DNA of 64,000 bases from Cupriavidus necator (lineage in GTDB: Bacteria > Pseudomonadota > Gammaproteobacteria > Burkholderiales > Burkholderiaceae): positions 930,001 through 994,000 of the forward strand of contig NZ_SROX01000001.1 of the NCBI RefSeq assembly GCF_013141915.1. Reading direction: 5' to 3'. This document shows, one piece after another, positions 17,924 through 27,374 of the stretch. A model generated the notes under the pieces. It had not been told where the DNA came from. It saw nothing but the letters and a program-made list of their open reading frames with translations, and searched no databases. The first letter of the stretch is position 1. Each line of letters begins with the position of its first letter. The position numbers were made by a program, and so were the translations under genes.

Positions 17924-18826
17924 TCAGGCGGCCTGGGCCCGCGCCGCGCGCAGCGTGCCCAGGCTCAGCACGACCAGTGCCGCCAGGATCAGCACCATCG
18001 CACCCAGCGTCTGCGACGCGATCTGCTCGCCGCCCAGCCAAGCGCCCATGGCCAGCGCCACCGGCGGGTTCACATAGACATAGCTCGCCGCCAGGGTCTG
18101 GCTGACCGTCGATACCAGGTACATATAGGCGGAGAACGCCACCAGCGAGCCCGCCACCACCAGGTAGACCCAGGCCCAGCCGGCCTGCACGCTGACCGAC
18201 GACGGCCACGGCTCCTGCCGCAGCATCGACAGCGCCATCAGCACCGCGCCGCCGATCACCATTTCGGCGGCAAATGCCGCCGCCCCTGGCGGCAACTCCA
18301 GCCGGCGCGCCAGCTGCGAGCCGAAGGACCAGCTCGCCACCGCCAGCAACAGCGCCACCACACCGCCGGCACTGACCTGGAACTCCGCGCCCGCGGTCAG
18401 CACCAGGATGCCGGCGCTGCCGATGGCGATCGCCACATACTCAAACCACTTCGGCCGGTTGCCAAAGCAGGCCCCCCAGATCAGCGCAAAGATCGGCATC
18501 GACCCGATCATCACCGTGGTGGCGCCAGAGGAAATGGTCTGCTCGGCAATGGCCGTGAGGCCCATGCCGCCCACCAGCAGAAACAACGCCGGCACCGCGC
18601 AATGGCGCAACTGCCGCGCGGAGGGCATCGGCGTCCCGCGCCATGCCAGCCAGGCGGCCAGCAGCAGGCCCGCGCACAGGAAGCGCGTGCCCATCATGAA
18701 CAGCGGCGGAAAGCTCTCCAGCGTAAAGCGGATCGCCAGGTAAGTCGTGCCCCAGACCACATAGGTGATCAGCAGGCACAGCAGGACCAGTGGGGACATG
18801 GGTCGGACGGTGTTCGGCAAAGGCAT
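17924..18826 (-). CDS. EamA-family (DMT) transporter
   Basis: This roughly 300-residue membrane protein has ten predicted helices in two EamA repeats (about 8-140 and 155-290), opening with CLLITYVVWGTTYLAIRF and ending with a short basic tail. EamA exporters of this type (YedA/RhaT group) move amino acids, metabolites or toxins out of the cell; no substrate can be named. The start is uncertain: ATG 18826 (MPLPNTV) or ATG at MSPLVLL nine codons later. Neither has a strong ribosome binding site. It is convergent with the GntR gene. Confidence 0.88.
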   Translation of the reverse strand: MPLPNTVRPMSPLVLLCLLITYVVWGTTYLAIRFTLESFPPLFMMGTRFLCAGLLLAAWLAWRGTPMPSARQLRHCAVPALFLLVGGMGLTAIAEQTISSGATTVMIGSMPIFALIWGACFGNRPKWFEYVAIAIGSAGILVLTAGAEFQVSAGGVVALLLAVASWSFGSQLARRLELPPGAAAFAAEMVIGGAVLMALSMLRQEPWPSSVSVQAGWAWVYLVVAGSLVAFSAYMYLVSTVSQTLAASYVYVNPPVALAMGAWLGGEQIASQTLGAMVLILAALVVLSLGTLRAARAQAA

Positions 18827-18919
18827 CCAAGATAGCCGTGTCCGTCGCCGCGACAAAACGAAAAGCGCTGGCAAGCGTTGCGAGAGTTATTCACAAAGCA
18901 CTCAAGCGCTGCAGGCAAA

Positions 18920-18965
18920 ACAAAACCGGCCGCGTTCACCCGGGCGGGCGCACGTATGGCCGGTT
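18920..18965 (-). terminator. terminator of the 61-residue protein gene
   Basis: An 8-bp stem AACCGGCC/GGCCGGTT (18924-18931 with 18958-18965) closes a 26-nt GC-rich loop. On the minus strand it is followed by the T-rich TTGTTTTGCC. It lies about 50 nt after the stop codon at 19014. Confidence 0.55.
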
Positions 18966-19013
18966 CTTCAACGCAGCCCGGCAGGGCCGCAACTACCGTA
19001 CTGCTGCCAGGGC

Positions 19014-19199
19014 TCAGCCGTTGGCGTAAACCACCTTGGCCTGGCGGGCCTGGCTTTGCAGGCGCTCGACCACCGACTGCACGGCGGCGATGGCGCGCTT
19101 TACGTCGTGGGCGAAGCCCAGGCTTTGCGTGCCGAGCTCGCGCTCGATGAGTTGGCGTTCCAGTTGATCGGTCAGCTTGATATCGGATTGGGTGTTCAT
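19014..19199 (-). CDS. 61-residue conserved small protein, unknown function
   Basis: A short protein beginning MNTQSDIKLTDQLERQLIER and ending KVVYANG. It is predicted to be almost entirely helical, with no signal peptide or membrane segment and no cysteines. The start is well supported by GGAAGGA 5 nt before the ATG at 19199; the open frame continues upstream but that part is low-complexity and has no ribosome binding site. A terminator follows. These points make it a real gene. I do not recognise the family; the amphipathic helical pattern suggests a small oligomer or a binding partner of another protein. Confidence 0.75.
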   Translation of the reverse strand: MNTQSDIKLTDQLERQLIERELGTQSLGFAHDVKRAIAAVQSVVERLQSQARQAKVVYANG

Positions 19200-19508
19200 G
19201 GCGTCCTTCCTTTCGGGATTACCCTCATGGGGTTTTCCCTGATTGTAGCAGAGGAATTGTCGCAATGCAGCATTAGGTGAAAGTACGTACGCGGGGACGT
19301 CACTCACTGCCGCTGCGCAACCCCCTGCGCAGCGTCTCCTGCGCGCGCATTCAGTCCTTGTCGGACATAAAAATGGCGGAGAGCCCCGGCCCAATTCAAG
19401 GGGGGCCAGCGGAAAAAATGGCGATGAGACTACGATGACGACAACCACCAGTATTGGACGCCAGCGCTTCCTCGCACTGGACTGCCAAGCGCAGCTCTGC
19501 CACGGGCC

Positions 19509-19885
19509 CCGGTTTCGACCCTAGTCCCGTCGTTCGGACGCGGGGCGATGACACCTACCACTGGGTGGACATCAACCATGCCAATGTCGTCATTGGTCGG
19601 CTACCCGGCCGAGGCGCACCCGGTCGGCTTCAAGTGGGTCATCGAGGCCAAGATCAAGAACAAGGCCAAGGTCATCGTCATCGCTCCCCGCTTCAGCCGC
19701 ACGGCCGCAGTAGTCGACATCTTCTCGCCAATCCGGGCGGGAGCGGACACGGTCCTTCCTGATGGGCCTGGTCAACCGGCTGCTACAGCACGACAAGACC
19801 AGCGCGATGACGTGCGCGCATACACCAACGCGTCGCTGATCGTGCGGGAAGATTCGGTTTCGAGGAAGCCAATTCTGCCCGGCCA
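19509..19885 (+). pseudogene. frameshifted fragment of a formate dehydrogenase alpha subunit gene
   Basis: Four successive pieces in shifting frames read like FdnG/FdoG-type formate dehydrogenase: LVPSFGRGAMT (frame 3), then TYHWVDINHANVVI (frame 2), then YPAEAHPVGFKWVIEAKIKN to FSPIRAGADTV (frame 3), then FLMGLVNRLLQHDKT (frame 1), then YTNASLIVRED (frame 3) and FGFEEAN. The piece covers about 120 residues just after the expected catalytic Cys/Sec position, which is itself missing, as are the [4Fe-4S] region and the C-terminal half. It is a dead remnant. The rest of the 793-nt gap (19200-19992) contains nothing else I recognise. Confidence 0.85.
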
Positions 19886-19992
19886 TGCGGCAAGACGGCC
19901 CAAGAGAGGCCCGGCAGTTCGTGTACTCTTACGCGTGAAATGCTCTACCGTTTGCGCGCAAGCGGATTGGCCCGGCCAACACACCGATTCCC

Positions 19993-20970
19993 ATGCCCAC
20001 CCGTCTCCCCGAATCCCAGGCTGTTTCAAGTGCCGTCACCCGCAGCGCGATCTTCCTCGTGGCGACGCTTGCCGATGGCGGCGACCACGCCGACACCGTG
20101 CGCGCATGGTGTGCCGACATTGCCGCGGTGGTGCGCGCCGTCGGCCATCGCGTGCCGGACGGCAACCTGTCCTGTGTCTGCGGCTTCGGTTCGCAGGCCT
20201 GGGACCGGCTCTTCGGCGCGCCCCGGCCCGCCGCCCTGCATCCGTTCCGCGAGTTCGGCGCCGGTGCGCGCATGGCCCCGGCAACGCCGGGCGACCTGCT
20301 GTTGCACATCCGCGCCGAATCGATGGACCTTTGCTTCGAGCTTGCCACGCAACTGCTCGGCAAGCTGGGGGACGCGGTCCGGGTGGTCGACGAGGTGCAC
20401 GGCTTTCGCAACTTCGACATGCGCGCGATGATCGGTTTTGTCGATGGCACCGAGAATCCGACCGGCAGCGAAGCCGTCGGCTTCACCGTGATCGGCGAGG
20501 AAGACGCAGGGTTCGCAGGCGGCAGCTACGTCATCGTGCAGAAGTACCTGCACGACATGGCCGGATGGAACGCGCTGCCGGTCGAGGCCCAGGAACTGAT
20601 CATCGGGCGCAAGAAGTTGTCGGACATTGAACTGGACGACCGTGTCAAGCCGTCGAACTCGCACAGCTCGCTGACCACGCTCGACGAGAACGGGCAGGAA
20701 GTGAAGATCCTGCGCAACAACATGATGTTTGGCCGCCCCGGTGCGGGGGAGTTCGGCACCTACTTCATCGCGTACGCCCGTTCGCCGGCACCGATCGAGC
20801 AAATGCTCGAGAACATGTTCGTGGGCCGGCCGCCCGGCAACTACGACCGGCTGCTCGACTTCAGCCGGGCCGTCACCGGCGGCCTGTTCTTCGTTCCGTC
20901 GGCGGACCTGCTCGAAGCGCCGGCGGAGCGCAAGGGGCCTGCCGATGGCGCTTCCCGCGCATCAGCGTGA
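19993..20970 (+). CDS. Dyp-type haem peroxidase
   Basis: This 325-residue protein has the Dyp signature FVDGTENPTG (GxxDG type, distal aspartate near residue 150), GGSYVIVQKYLHDM, the proximal haem histidine H224 (SNSHSS) and a distal arginine (about R240, LRNNMMFG). No signal peptide is present, so it is a cytoplasmic B-type enzyme of the YfeX/DypB kind, which oxidises dyes, phenols or porphyrinogens with H2O2. Such proteins may be cargo of encapsulins, but I see no encapsulin gene here and no clear C-terminal targeting tail. It follows the formate dehydrogenase remnant and precedes a DUF1345 gene on the same strand. Confidence 0.94.
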   Translation: MPTRLPESQAVSSAVTRSAIFLVATLADGGDHADTVRAWCADIAAVVRAVGHRVPDGNLSCVCGFGSQAWDRLFGAPRPAALHPFREFGAGARMAPATPGDLLLHIRAESMDLCFELATQLLGKLGDAVRVVDEVHGFRNFDMRAMIGFVDGTENPTGSEAVGFTVIGEEDAGFAGGSYVIVQKYLHDMAGWNALPVEAQELIIGRKKLSDIELDDRVKPSNSHSSLTTLDENGQEVKILRNNMMFGRPGAGEFGTYFIAYARSPAPIEQMLENMFVGRPPGNYDRLLDFSRAVTGGLFFVPSADLLEAPAERKGPADGASRASA

Positions 20971-21021
20971 CCATGCCGCACACCCTGGGTGCCTTGCCGC
21001 AACGCGCATCCGCGTCGCCAT

Positions 21022-21672
21022 ATGACCTCTTCCGCTGAAACCGGCATCGGCGGGCGCATCGCGCCGCCACGCTTCCTGCTGTGCGGCGCCCTGCTGCTGG
21101 TCGCGACGGCCGCGGCGTGGGCGCTTGGCGCGGAAGCACGCATCGCGCTGCTGATTGGCTTCGACCTCGCCGCGCTGGTCTTCCTCGGCGCCGCGCTGCC
21201 GCTGTTGCGGGCCGATCCTGCGGCGATGCGGCGCACGGCGGAACGCAACGATGCCAACCGCGCGGCGCTGCTCACGATCTCGGTGCTGCTGTCGCTGGTG
21301 ATCCTGTTCGCGATCGGCACGCTGATCGCTCGTCCCGAGACGCCACATTGGGTCGATGTCGTGCTGATCGTGGCCACCCTCGCCCTCGCGTGGCTGTTCG
21401 CCAACACCGTTTTCACGCTGCACTATGCCCACCTGTACTACCTGCAGTGCGCCAGCGGCGACCGCGGTGGCCTGGAGGTGCCGGGTGTGCGCGAGCCTGA
21501 CTACTGGGACTTCCTCTACTTCAGCCTGACGCTGGGCATGACCTTCCAGACTTCCGACGTCACCATCACCGGCGCCCATATGCGCAAGGTGGTGCTGGGC
21601 CACTGCTTTGCCGCGTTCCTCTTCAACATGGGGATCCTGGCCTTCACCGTCAACGCGCTGGGCGGCTTGTAA
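21022..21672 (+). CDS. DUF1345 family membrane protein
   Basis: A 216-residue inner-membrane protein with about five hydrophobic helices. It matches the DUF1345 family, whose hallmark YYLQCAS then EPDYWDFLYFSLTLGMTFQTSDV is present near residues 135-185. The family resembles an ion-channel fold but has no assigned function. ATG 21022 (MTSSAET) gives the usual family length; an in-frame ATG at 20989 would add 11 residues. It starts 51 nt after the Dyp peroxidase gene and may be co-transcribed with it. Confidence 0.87.
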   Translation: MTSSAETGIGGRIAPPRFLLCGALLLVATAAAWALGAEARIALLIGFDLAALVFLGAALPLLRADPAAMRRTAERNDANRAALLTISVLLSLVILFAIGTLIARPETPHWVDVVLIVATLALAWLFANTVFTLHYAHLYYLQCASGDRGGLEVPGVREPDYWDFLYFSLTLGMTFQTSDVTITGAHMRKVVLGHCFAAFLFNMGILAFTVNALGGL

Positions 21673-22026
21673 TGGCAAGGCCGCGGCTGGCGGCGCTTGC
21701 CGGGGCATCTGTCGTGCGGCCGCGATCCCTCCGGCGCAAGCGCGGCCGCGCATGGCGGGATTACCCACGGGTGCGGCCGGATCGTTGCGGTGACACCAGA
21801 GTAGATTTCCGGCGGGCTGGCCGGTGTGTACAAAGCGGGGGGTGGAAAGTGAGCACAGTGTTCGCGAGGGAATACCGGCTCCAGACCGCTGCCCGCGCGA
21901 AGCCGAGTTGACACCGCAGCAGATTGAACAACTGCACGGCGCCGCCAAAGTAAGCGCCACCGCGGCCAACGTCACCCCTCAGCCAATTCCCCTTGACAGG
22001 CGCGGATCGACGCACAACCGCCAAAG
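21673..22026. other. 354-nt convergent intergenic region without a gene
   Basis: It lies between the DUF1345 gene and the 3' end of the autotransporter gene. The only structure I see is a GCGGCCGCG/CGCGGCCGC hairpin (about 21716-21756) that could end the DUF1345 transcript. No protein with recognisable similarity is encoded in it. Confidence 0.4.
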
Positions 22027-25000
22027 CTAGAACACATAGCGAGCGCCGGCATTGAACAGCCACCCCTGGATGCCGCCACGCCCCATCGCATGCTGGTACG
22101 AGACCCGGCCATACAGCGACAGCCGCCCGGTCGGCATTCCGTTGACCCCAAGCGACAACTGGTAGGCGTCGCCCAGTTTGCCGGAGTCGAACTGCACCTC
22201 GCCGACATGCACGTTGGTGCCGCCGGTAAAGGCATGGAACAGGTCAAAGCCGAGGTATGGCGTGACGCGGCCCCCGGCGACGGTCACCGGCCGCGTCAGG
22301 CGCACGCCGGCGCGGCCCACCAGTTGGTTCTGCGAACCGATGTTGACTTCCAGATCATCGATGTCGATGTTGTTCCGGAAGCTGACATGCTGCCCGATCA
22401 GCTGCAACTGCGGCTCCAGGTTCAGTCCATATGGCATGGCCAACGGATAACCGGCTTCGATCGACGCGGCGAACAGGCTGCCGTCCATCGCGCCGGCCTT
22501 GCCGCGCGCTTGCGTCGACACGTCGCCATCGAACCATCCGCCTGACAGGATCCCGTCGACGTACCAGCCCTGGTTGCTCTGGTAGGTGCCGTAGCCGCTG
22601 ATGCGGTAGATGGTCGCGCGTGTGCTGCTCGGCCCGTCGGCGGCGTGCGGCGAAAAGTGGAGCCAGCCGATCGAACCGGCCAGGCCGAACCGCCAGAGTC
22701 CGGTCTCGTCTTCCTGGCGGAACAGGTTGCCGCCCAGGTGGATGGCAGCGTAATCGCCGCTGGCGTTATAGCCGTAGCGTTCAAACGGCTGGTTGCTGGT
22801 GTAGCGGAAGTTGCCGCCGTAGGCGCGGAAGAACATCTCGCCGGGCCCCTGGTCCCGCGCCAGCGCGCGGTCGTCGCGCACCTCGCCGAGGCGCCGGTGC
22901 AGGGAGTCGAGGTCGAGCATGCCCGCATGCAGGAAGGCGGCCGGCGCGGTGACATAGGACGCCACCTGCGGCGCCACCGCGGGCCGCGCATCGGGCGGAA
23001 TCGGCTGGTCGGGGTCGGGTACCACCGGGCCATCGGGCTCGACATAGGCGCTCTGCAGACGGTAGTCCCAGTACGACGACGCATTGCCCACCAGCGACGC
23101 ATTGGCATCGGCCGCGCTGATCGACGAACCGGGGCCATAGGCGTACAGGCGATAGGCATAGGGCGAATTGGCGGCGGTGACATAGCCCCCTTTCAGCGCG
23201 AACGCGTCCGGCGTGGAATTGCCGGCGACCTGGACCACCGAGATCCCTTCGCTGGCATTGACCACGCCCGTGGGCGAGGTGATCGCGCCCGGGCTGGTGG
23301 CGACCGGCTTGACCTGGATGGCGGTCGTGCCGCTTGCCGTGCCATGGACCAGCAGGCGATCGGTGAACTGCTGCGCCCGGCTGCCGCCCTCGTCGAGGAA
23401 GGTATTCAGGGCCACCACGCCGCTGCTGCCGGCATAGTCGCCCCTGACGGTAACCGTGTGGTACGCATTGCCTGGGATCGGGCTTGCCCGCAGCGAGCGC
23501 CGCCGGCCGAGCGGCAAGCCTGGCGCCGCCTGCACGTCGATCACGCTGCTGTCATTGCCGAGGTTGGTCAGCACCGAACTAGCGGTCACGTTCCAGCGGC
23601 TGCCCTGCGCGAGGTTCAGGGTCGACTGGCTGTCGCTGCCGGTCAGGGCGGCGCCGGTCAGCGTCGACGCGCTGGCGTTCAGCGTCGCCACGCCCGGCAC
23701 ATTGACCGGCGTGCCAGCGGACGTATCCTGACGGCCCATCACCTGCAGCGCCGCCACGCCTTGAATGGTGGTGCCGCTCGCCGCAATGGTGGCAGCCCCG
23801 CCCGCGACGCTGATCGCCGCGCCGGCGTCCGACACCACCGAGCTGTTCGCAAGCGTCACGGTCTCGGTCGTTCCCAACGCTTGCGCCAGCGCCGGCACCG
23901 GCGGCGCCGACACAACCGGTGCCGGCGCGCCGTCGTCGTTCGGCGGCGCAACCGGAGCCGGTGCCGGTGCGGCATTGGCAATGGCGCTGGCCGACGCCGC
24001 GTCGGCGACACCCAGCAGATGGATGCCGGCGGCACCGGGCCCGGCGGCATGCAGCGATGCGCCCGCGGCACTGAAGCGGCCACCGGAACTGATCCGAACC
24101 GCATGCGCGCCGGCACCACCGGTGGTGACGGACACGCCCGTCCCCTGCGCGTTGGGCGCGAGGTCGACCGTGGCATCGTTGATATAGATGCCATGGGCAT
24201 TGGCGGCGCTACCGGTATCGACGCGGCCACCCGCCAGGCTCAGTGCGGTGCCTTGCCATGCATAGATGCCAATGCCGCCGCCGCTGGTACCGATATCGAA
24301 GTTGCTGCCGGTGTAGGCAGTGGCTCCGCCCTCGAACACGGCCCCGTGCGCGCCGGCCCCGGCGGTGCGCACCGCCATGCCGTCGATCTGCGCCGATGGC
24401 GCGCCGATCAGCCGCAAGCCATAGGCGTTCTGGCCCTGGGTCGCCAGCATGAGGTTGCGCGCGTGCAAAGTGGAGCCGTTGTACGCATAGATGGCGTGGT
24501 CGTCCGCCGTGGCTGTGCTGACCGAGACATCGGTCAAGTCCAGCGTCGAGGCCGTGGCCTGCACCCCGCGCGTGGCCCCGCTTCCGCTGGTGATTGCCGT
24601 GCCGGTGGCGCGCAGGGTCGCGCCGTCGCTCAGATAGACACCATAGGCGCCGCCGTGCACCGTGCCGCGGGTCAGTTCCACCGTGGTGCCGACGGCATAG
24701 AGGCCGACCGCGGCGGCACTCGATATCGCCGTATCGGTGGCGCGCAGGCTGCCGCCGGCGCTGACGTACGCGCCGTGGCCGTTGGCGAGGGCGCCGCTGA
24801 GCCCGCCCCCGGTCATCGTCAGCGACGATCCGGCGCCATTGACCCAGGTTCCCATACCGGCGTCGCCCTGCGCGGCAAACTGACTCTGGCTCGCCACGAC
24901 GGTGGCGCCCCCCGCAACGTACAGGCCACGGGCACTGGGGCCCGTGGCCGTCACCGTGGCGGCCAGCGCGTTCAGGGTGCCGCTGCTGACAAAGATGCCG

Positions 25001-25989
25001 TGGGCGCTGGTCCCGGCGGTCGTGACCGCGGCACCGTCGAGCGTGGTGGCCGTATTGCCATACAGGTAGAGGCCGTAGGCGGTGTTGCCCTGCGTGCGGA
25101 CGGTGCCGCCGGTCACGGACAAGGTCGAGCCGGCGGCCTCGATGCCGTATGCACTTGTGCCCTGCGTGGTGACATCGGTGCCGGCCAGCGTGCCCGTGGC
25201 GCCGTTCAGGTAGAGCCCGCGGGCGCCGGCAAGACTGGTGTTCACGTTGCCGCCGGCGGTTTCGATCCTGGCGCCGCTAAAGGCAAAAATACCGTAGGCC
25301 CCGGCGCCCTGCACCGTGACATCGGTGTCGGTCAGCTTCACCAGTGCGCCGCCCCAGGCCAGCACCCCATGCCCGTTGCCGGTGGTCTGCAGCGTGGCGT
25401 TGCGCACGTCCGCCGACGCGAACCCTCCGTAGGCCCGGATCGCGTTGGCATCGGGGCCATCGGCTGACATCACCATGCCGGCGCCGGTGAAGAGCGAGGG
25501 ACCGGTCTCGCCCGGGATGTAGATGCCATGCGCACTTTGGCCATGCCCGCGTACATAGGTCAGGCGCCCCGGATCGCTGCTGCCGACGACGGTCAGCGTT
25601 CCGTTGGCCACATACAGTGCGGTGTTGGGCGCGCCTGCCCGATAGTCGGATTCGATGACAATGGCACCCGGCGCAGGACCCAGGTCAGGATTGATGATCG
25701 CCGAACCCCGCGATGCCACCGACACCCCGGCGCCACCGAAGCCGAACGGATACGGCGGCTGCGGATAAATCGTGGTGTTGCCCTGGATCACCCCGTCGGT
25801 GCCGAAAAACTGGAAGGCCGCATCGAAAGAGCCGGGCCCGTAGGTGCCTGACGGCGTGACGTTGGATTGCGCCGGCACACCGCCGGCGTACACCAGCCCC
25901 GCAATCACGGCAGCCAGCGGCGTCAGCCGCCATGGTGTGCCGGCATTCCTATCGCGGGCGGCGCAGCGGCGCTTCTGCTCCTTTGACAT
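22027..25989 (-). CDS. autotransporter (type Va) with beta-helical passenger
   Basis: This 1,320-residue protein starts with a signal peptide (about 1-41, basic n-region KRRCAARDR, cleavage near VPAQS). The passenger (about 42-985) is built of many short irregular repeats containing GAYGIY or GAHGV-type cores, as in pectin-lyase-like right-handed beta-helices. A Pro-rich interruption lies near 670-705. A Pro/Asp linker (about 985-1000) precedes the autotransporter beta-barrel (about 1040-1320), which ends in the outer-membrane signature GARYVF. No protease triad is evident, so it is probably a surface adhesin. It stands alone with its own promoter region and overlaps no other real gene despite a long open antisense frame. 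Confidence 0.94.
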   Translation of the reverse strand: MSKEQKRRCAARDRNAGTPWRLTPLAAVIAGLVYAGGVPAQSNVTPSGTYGPGSFDAAFQFFGTDGVIQGNTTIYPQPPYPFGFGGAGVSVASRGSAIINPDLGPAPGAIVIESDYRAGAPNTALYVANGTLTVVGSSDPGRLTYVRGHGQSAHGIYIPGETGPSLFTGAGMVMSADGPDANAIRAYGGFASADVRNATLQTTGNGHGVLAWGGALVKLTDTDVTVQGAGAYGIFAFSGARIETAGGNVNTSLAGARGLYLNGATGTLAGTDVTTQGTSAYGIEAAGSTLSVTGGTVRTQGNTAYGLYLYGNTATTLDGAAVTTAGTSAHGIFVSSGTLNALAATVTATGPSARGLYVAGGATVVASQSQFAAQGDAGMGTWVNGAGSSLTMTGGGLSGALANGHGAYVSAGGSLRATDTAISSAAAVGLYAVGTTVELTRGTVHGGAYGVYLSDGATLRATGTAITSGSGATRGVQATASTLDLTDVSVSTATADDHAIYAYNGSTLHARNLMLATQGQNAYGLRLIGAPSAQIDGMAVRTAGAGAHGAVFEGGATAYTGSNFDIGTSGGGIGIYAWQGTALSLAGGRVDTGSAANAHGIYINDATVDLAPNAQGTGVSVTTGGAGAHAVRISSGGRFSAAGASLHAAGPGAAGIHLLGVADAASASAIANAAPAPAPVAPPNDDGAPAPVVSAPPVPALAQALGTTETVTLANSSVVSDAGAAISVAGGAATIAASGTTIQGVAALQVMGRQDTSAGTPVNVPGVATLNASASTLTGAALTGSDSQSTLNLAQGSRWNVTASSVLTNLGNDSSVIDVQAAPGLPLGRRRSLRASPIPGNAYHTVTVRGDYAGSSGVVALNTFLDEGGSRAQQFTDRLLVHGTASGTTAIQVKPVATSPGAITSPTGVVNASEGISVVQVAGNSTPDAFALKGGYVTAANSPYAYRLYAYGPGSSISAADANASLVGNASSYWDYRLQSAYVEPDGPVVPDPDQPIPPDARPAVAPQVASYVTAPAAFLHAGMLDLDSLHRRLGEVRDDRALARDQGPGEMFFRAYGGNFRYTSNQPFERYGYNASGDYAAIHLGGNLFRQEDETGLWRFGLAGSIGWLHFSPHAADGPSSTRATIYRISGYGTYQSNQGWYVDGILSGGWFDGDVSTQARGKAGAMDGSLFAASIEAGYPLAMPYGLNLEPQLQLIGQHVSFRNNIDIDDLEVNIGSQNQLVGRAGVRLTRPVTVAGGRVTPYLGFDLFHAFTGGTNVHVGEVQFDSGKLGDAYQLSLGVNGMPTGRLSLYGRVSYQHAMGRGGIQGWLFNAGARYVF

Positions 25990-26207
25990 AGTGCATATCC
26001 TTGACGGACGCTACGGTCCCAGAAGCGGCCAGCACTGCGGGCGGGCGACCGCCAGACCGCAATGTCAGCGCTGGGATGGATGCCGAATGTCGGCAGGCGG
26101 CAGCGAAGCGGGGTTCCGCATTCGCCACCTGTAGCATGCACTAAGAACGCCGAAAATCAATTTATTGTTTCTTGCCTGCCATTTAAGTTATTTTTTGCTG
26201 CCCCCCC

Positions 26208-27374
26208 TCAGAACGAGCGCGGCAGGCCCAGCACGTGCTCGGCAACGAAGGAGTAGATCAGGTTGGTCGAGATCGGGGCCACCTGGTACAGGCGGGTCTC
26301 GCGGAACTTGCGCTCGACATCGTACTCGCAGGCAAAGCCGAAGCCGCCGTGGAATTGCAGGCAGGCGTTGCCGGCCTCCCAGCTGGCCTTGGCGGCCAGG
26401 TACTTGGCCATATTGGCCTGCGCGCCCATGGACTCGTGCTTGTCGAACAGTTCACAGGCCTTCCAGCGCATCAGGTTGGCCGCCTCGAGTTCGATGAACG
26501 ACTCGGCGATGGGGAACTGCACGCCCTGGTTCTGGCCGATGGGGCGGCCGAAGACTTCGCGCTCCTTGACATACTTGGTGACGCGGTCCATGAACCAGTA
26601 GCCGTCGCCGATGCACTCGGCGGCGATCAGCGTGCGCTCGGCATTGAGGCCATCGAGGATGTACTTGAAGCCCTTGCCCTCTTCGCCGATCAGGTTCTCC
26701 TCGGGAATCTCCAGGTCCTCGAAGAACAGTTCGTTGGTCTCGTGGTTGACCATGTTGGGGATGGGGCGCACGGTCAGGCCCTTCTTCTGCGCCTCGTGCA
26801 GGTCGACCATGAAGATCGACATGCCCTCGCTCTTTTTCTTCACCTCGGCCAGCGGCGTGGTGCGCGCCAGCAGGATCATGAAGTCGCTGTGCTGCACGCG
26901 GCTGATCCACACCTTCTGGCCGTTGACGACGTAGCGGCCGTCCTTCTTTACCGCCGACGTCTTGATCTTGGTGGTGTCGGTGCCGGTGGTGGGCTCGGTC
27001 ACGCCCATCGACTGCAGGCGCCATTCACCCGAGGCGATCTTCGGCAGGTACTTCTCCTTCTGCGCCGTCGATCCGTGCCGCAGCAGCGTGCCCATGTTGT
27101 ACATCTGGCCGTGGCAGGCGCCGGAATTGCCGCCGCAGCGGTTGATTTCTTCCATGATGACCGAGGCTTCGGTCAGGCCCAGGCCGGAGCCGCCGTATTC
27201 CTGTGGAATCAGTGCCGCGAGCCAGCCCGCCGCGGTCAGCGCATTGACGAAGGCCTCGGGATAGGCGCGCTGCTCATCCACCTTGCGGAAGTACTCGTCG
27301 GGAAACTCCGCGCACAGCGCACGGATGGCATCGCGGATTTCGTGGAAATTGTTCGATAGGGTGTGTTCGATCAT
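26208..27374 (-). CDS. acyl-CoA dehydrogenase
   Basis: A 388-residue FAD enzyme with the three acyl-CoA dehydrogenase domains; signatures include MGVTEPTTGTDTTKI and HGGFGFACEYDVERKFRE. The glutamate of the common C-terminal site (YEGT in short- and medium-chain enzymes) is absent: the sequence there is LYQVAPIS. A glutamate instead stands in GLNAER (E246), the position used by isovaleryl-CoA and long-chain dehydrogenases. A branched or bulky acyl-CoA substrate is therefore possible. The start (ATG 27374) fits the family N-terminus and has AAGG 8 nt upstream. It diverges from the CoA-transferase/thiolase/ligase operon, with which it would form one beta-oxidation-like route. Confidence 0.93.
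   Translation of the reverse strand: MIEHTLSNNFHEIRDAIRALCAEFPDEYFRKVDEQRAYPEAFVNALTAAGWLAALIPQEYGGSGLGLTEASVIMEEINRCGGNSGACHGQMYNMGTLLRHGSTAQKEKYLPKIASGEWRLQSMGVTEPTTGTDTTKIKTSAVKKDGRYVVNGQKVWISRVQHSDFMILLARTTPLAEVKKKSEGMSIFMVDLHEAQKKGLTVRPIPNMVNHETNELFFEDLEIPEENLIGEEGKGFKYILDGLNAERTLIAAECIGDGYWFMDRVTKYVKEREVFGRPIGQNQGVQFPIAESFIELEAANLMRWKACELFDKHESMGAQANMAKYLAAKASWEAGNACLQFHGGFGFACEYDVERKFRETRLYQVAPISTNLIYSFVAEHVLGLPRSF

Noticed and set aside
19014..19448. 144-residue version of the 61-residue protein
   Set aside because: The N-terminal 83 residues are low-complexity and lack a ribosome binding site, while GGAAGGA directly precedes the ATG at 19199.
19548..20630. 360-residue plus-strand frame overlapping the Dyp peroxidase
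   Set aside because: Its first part is the formate dehydrogenase remnant and its second part is the peroxidase gene read in the wrong frame. It is not one protein.
22645..25467. 940-residue open frame antisense to the autotransporter gene
   Set aside because: It is a GC-driven shadow: Arg/Ala/Gly/His-rich, without domain similarity or a ribosome binding site, and it mirrors the real passenger repeats.
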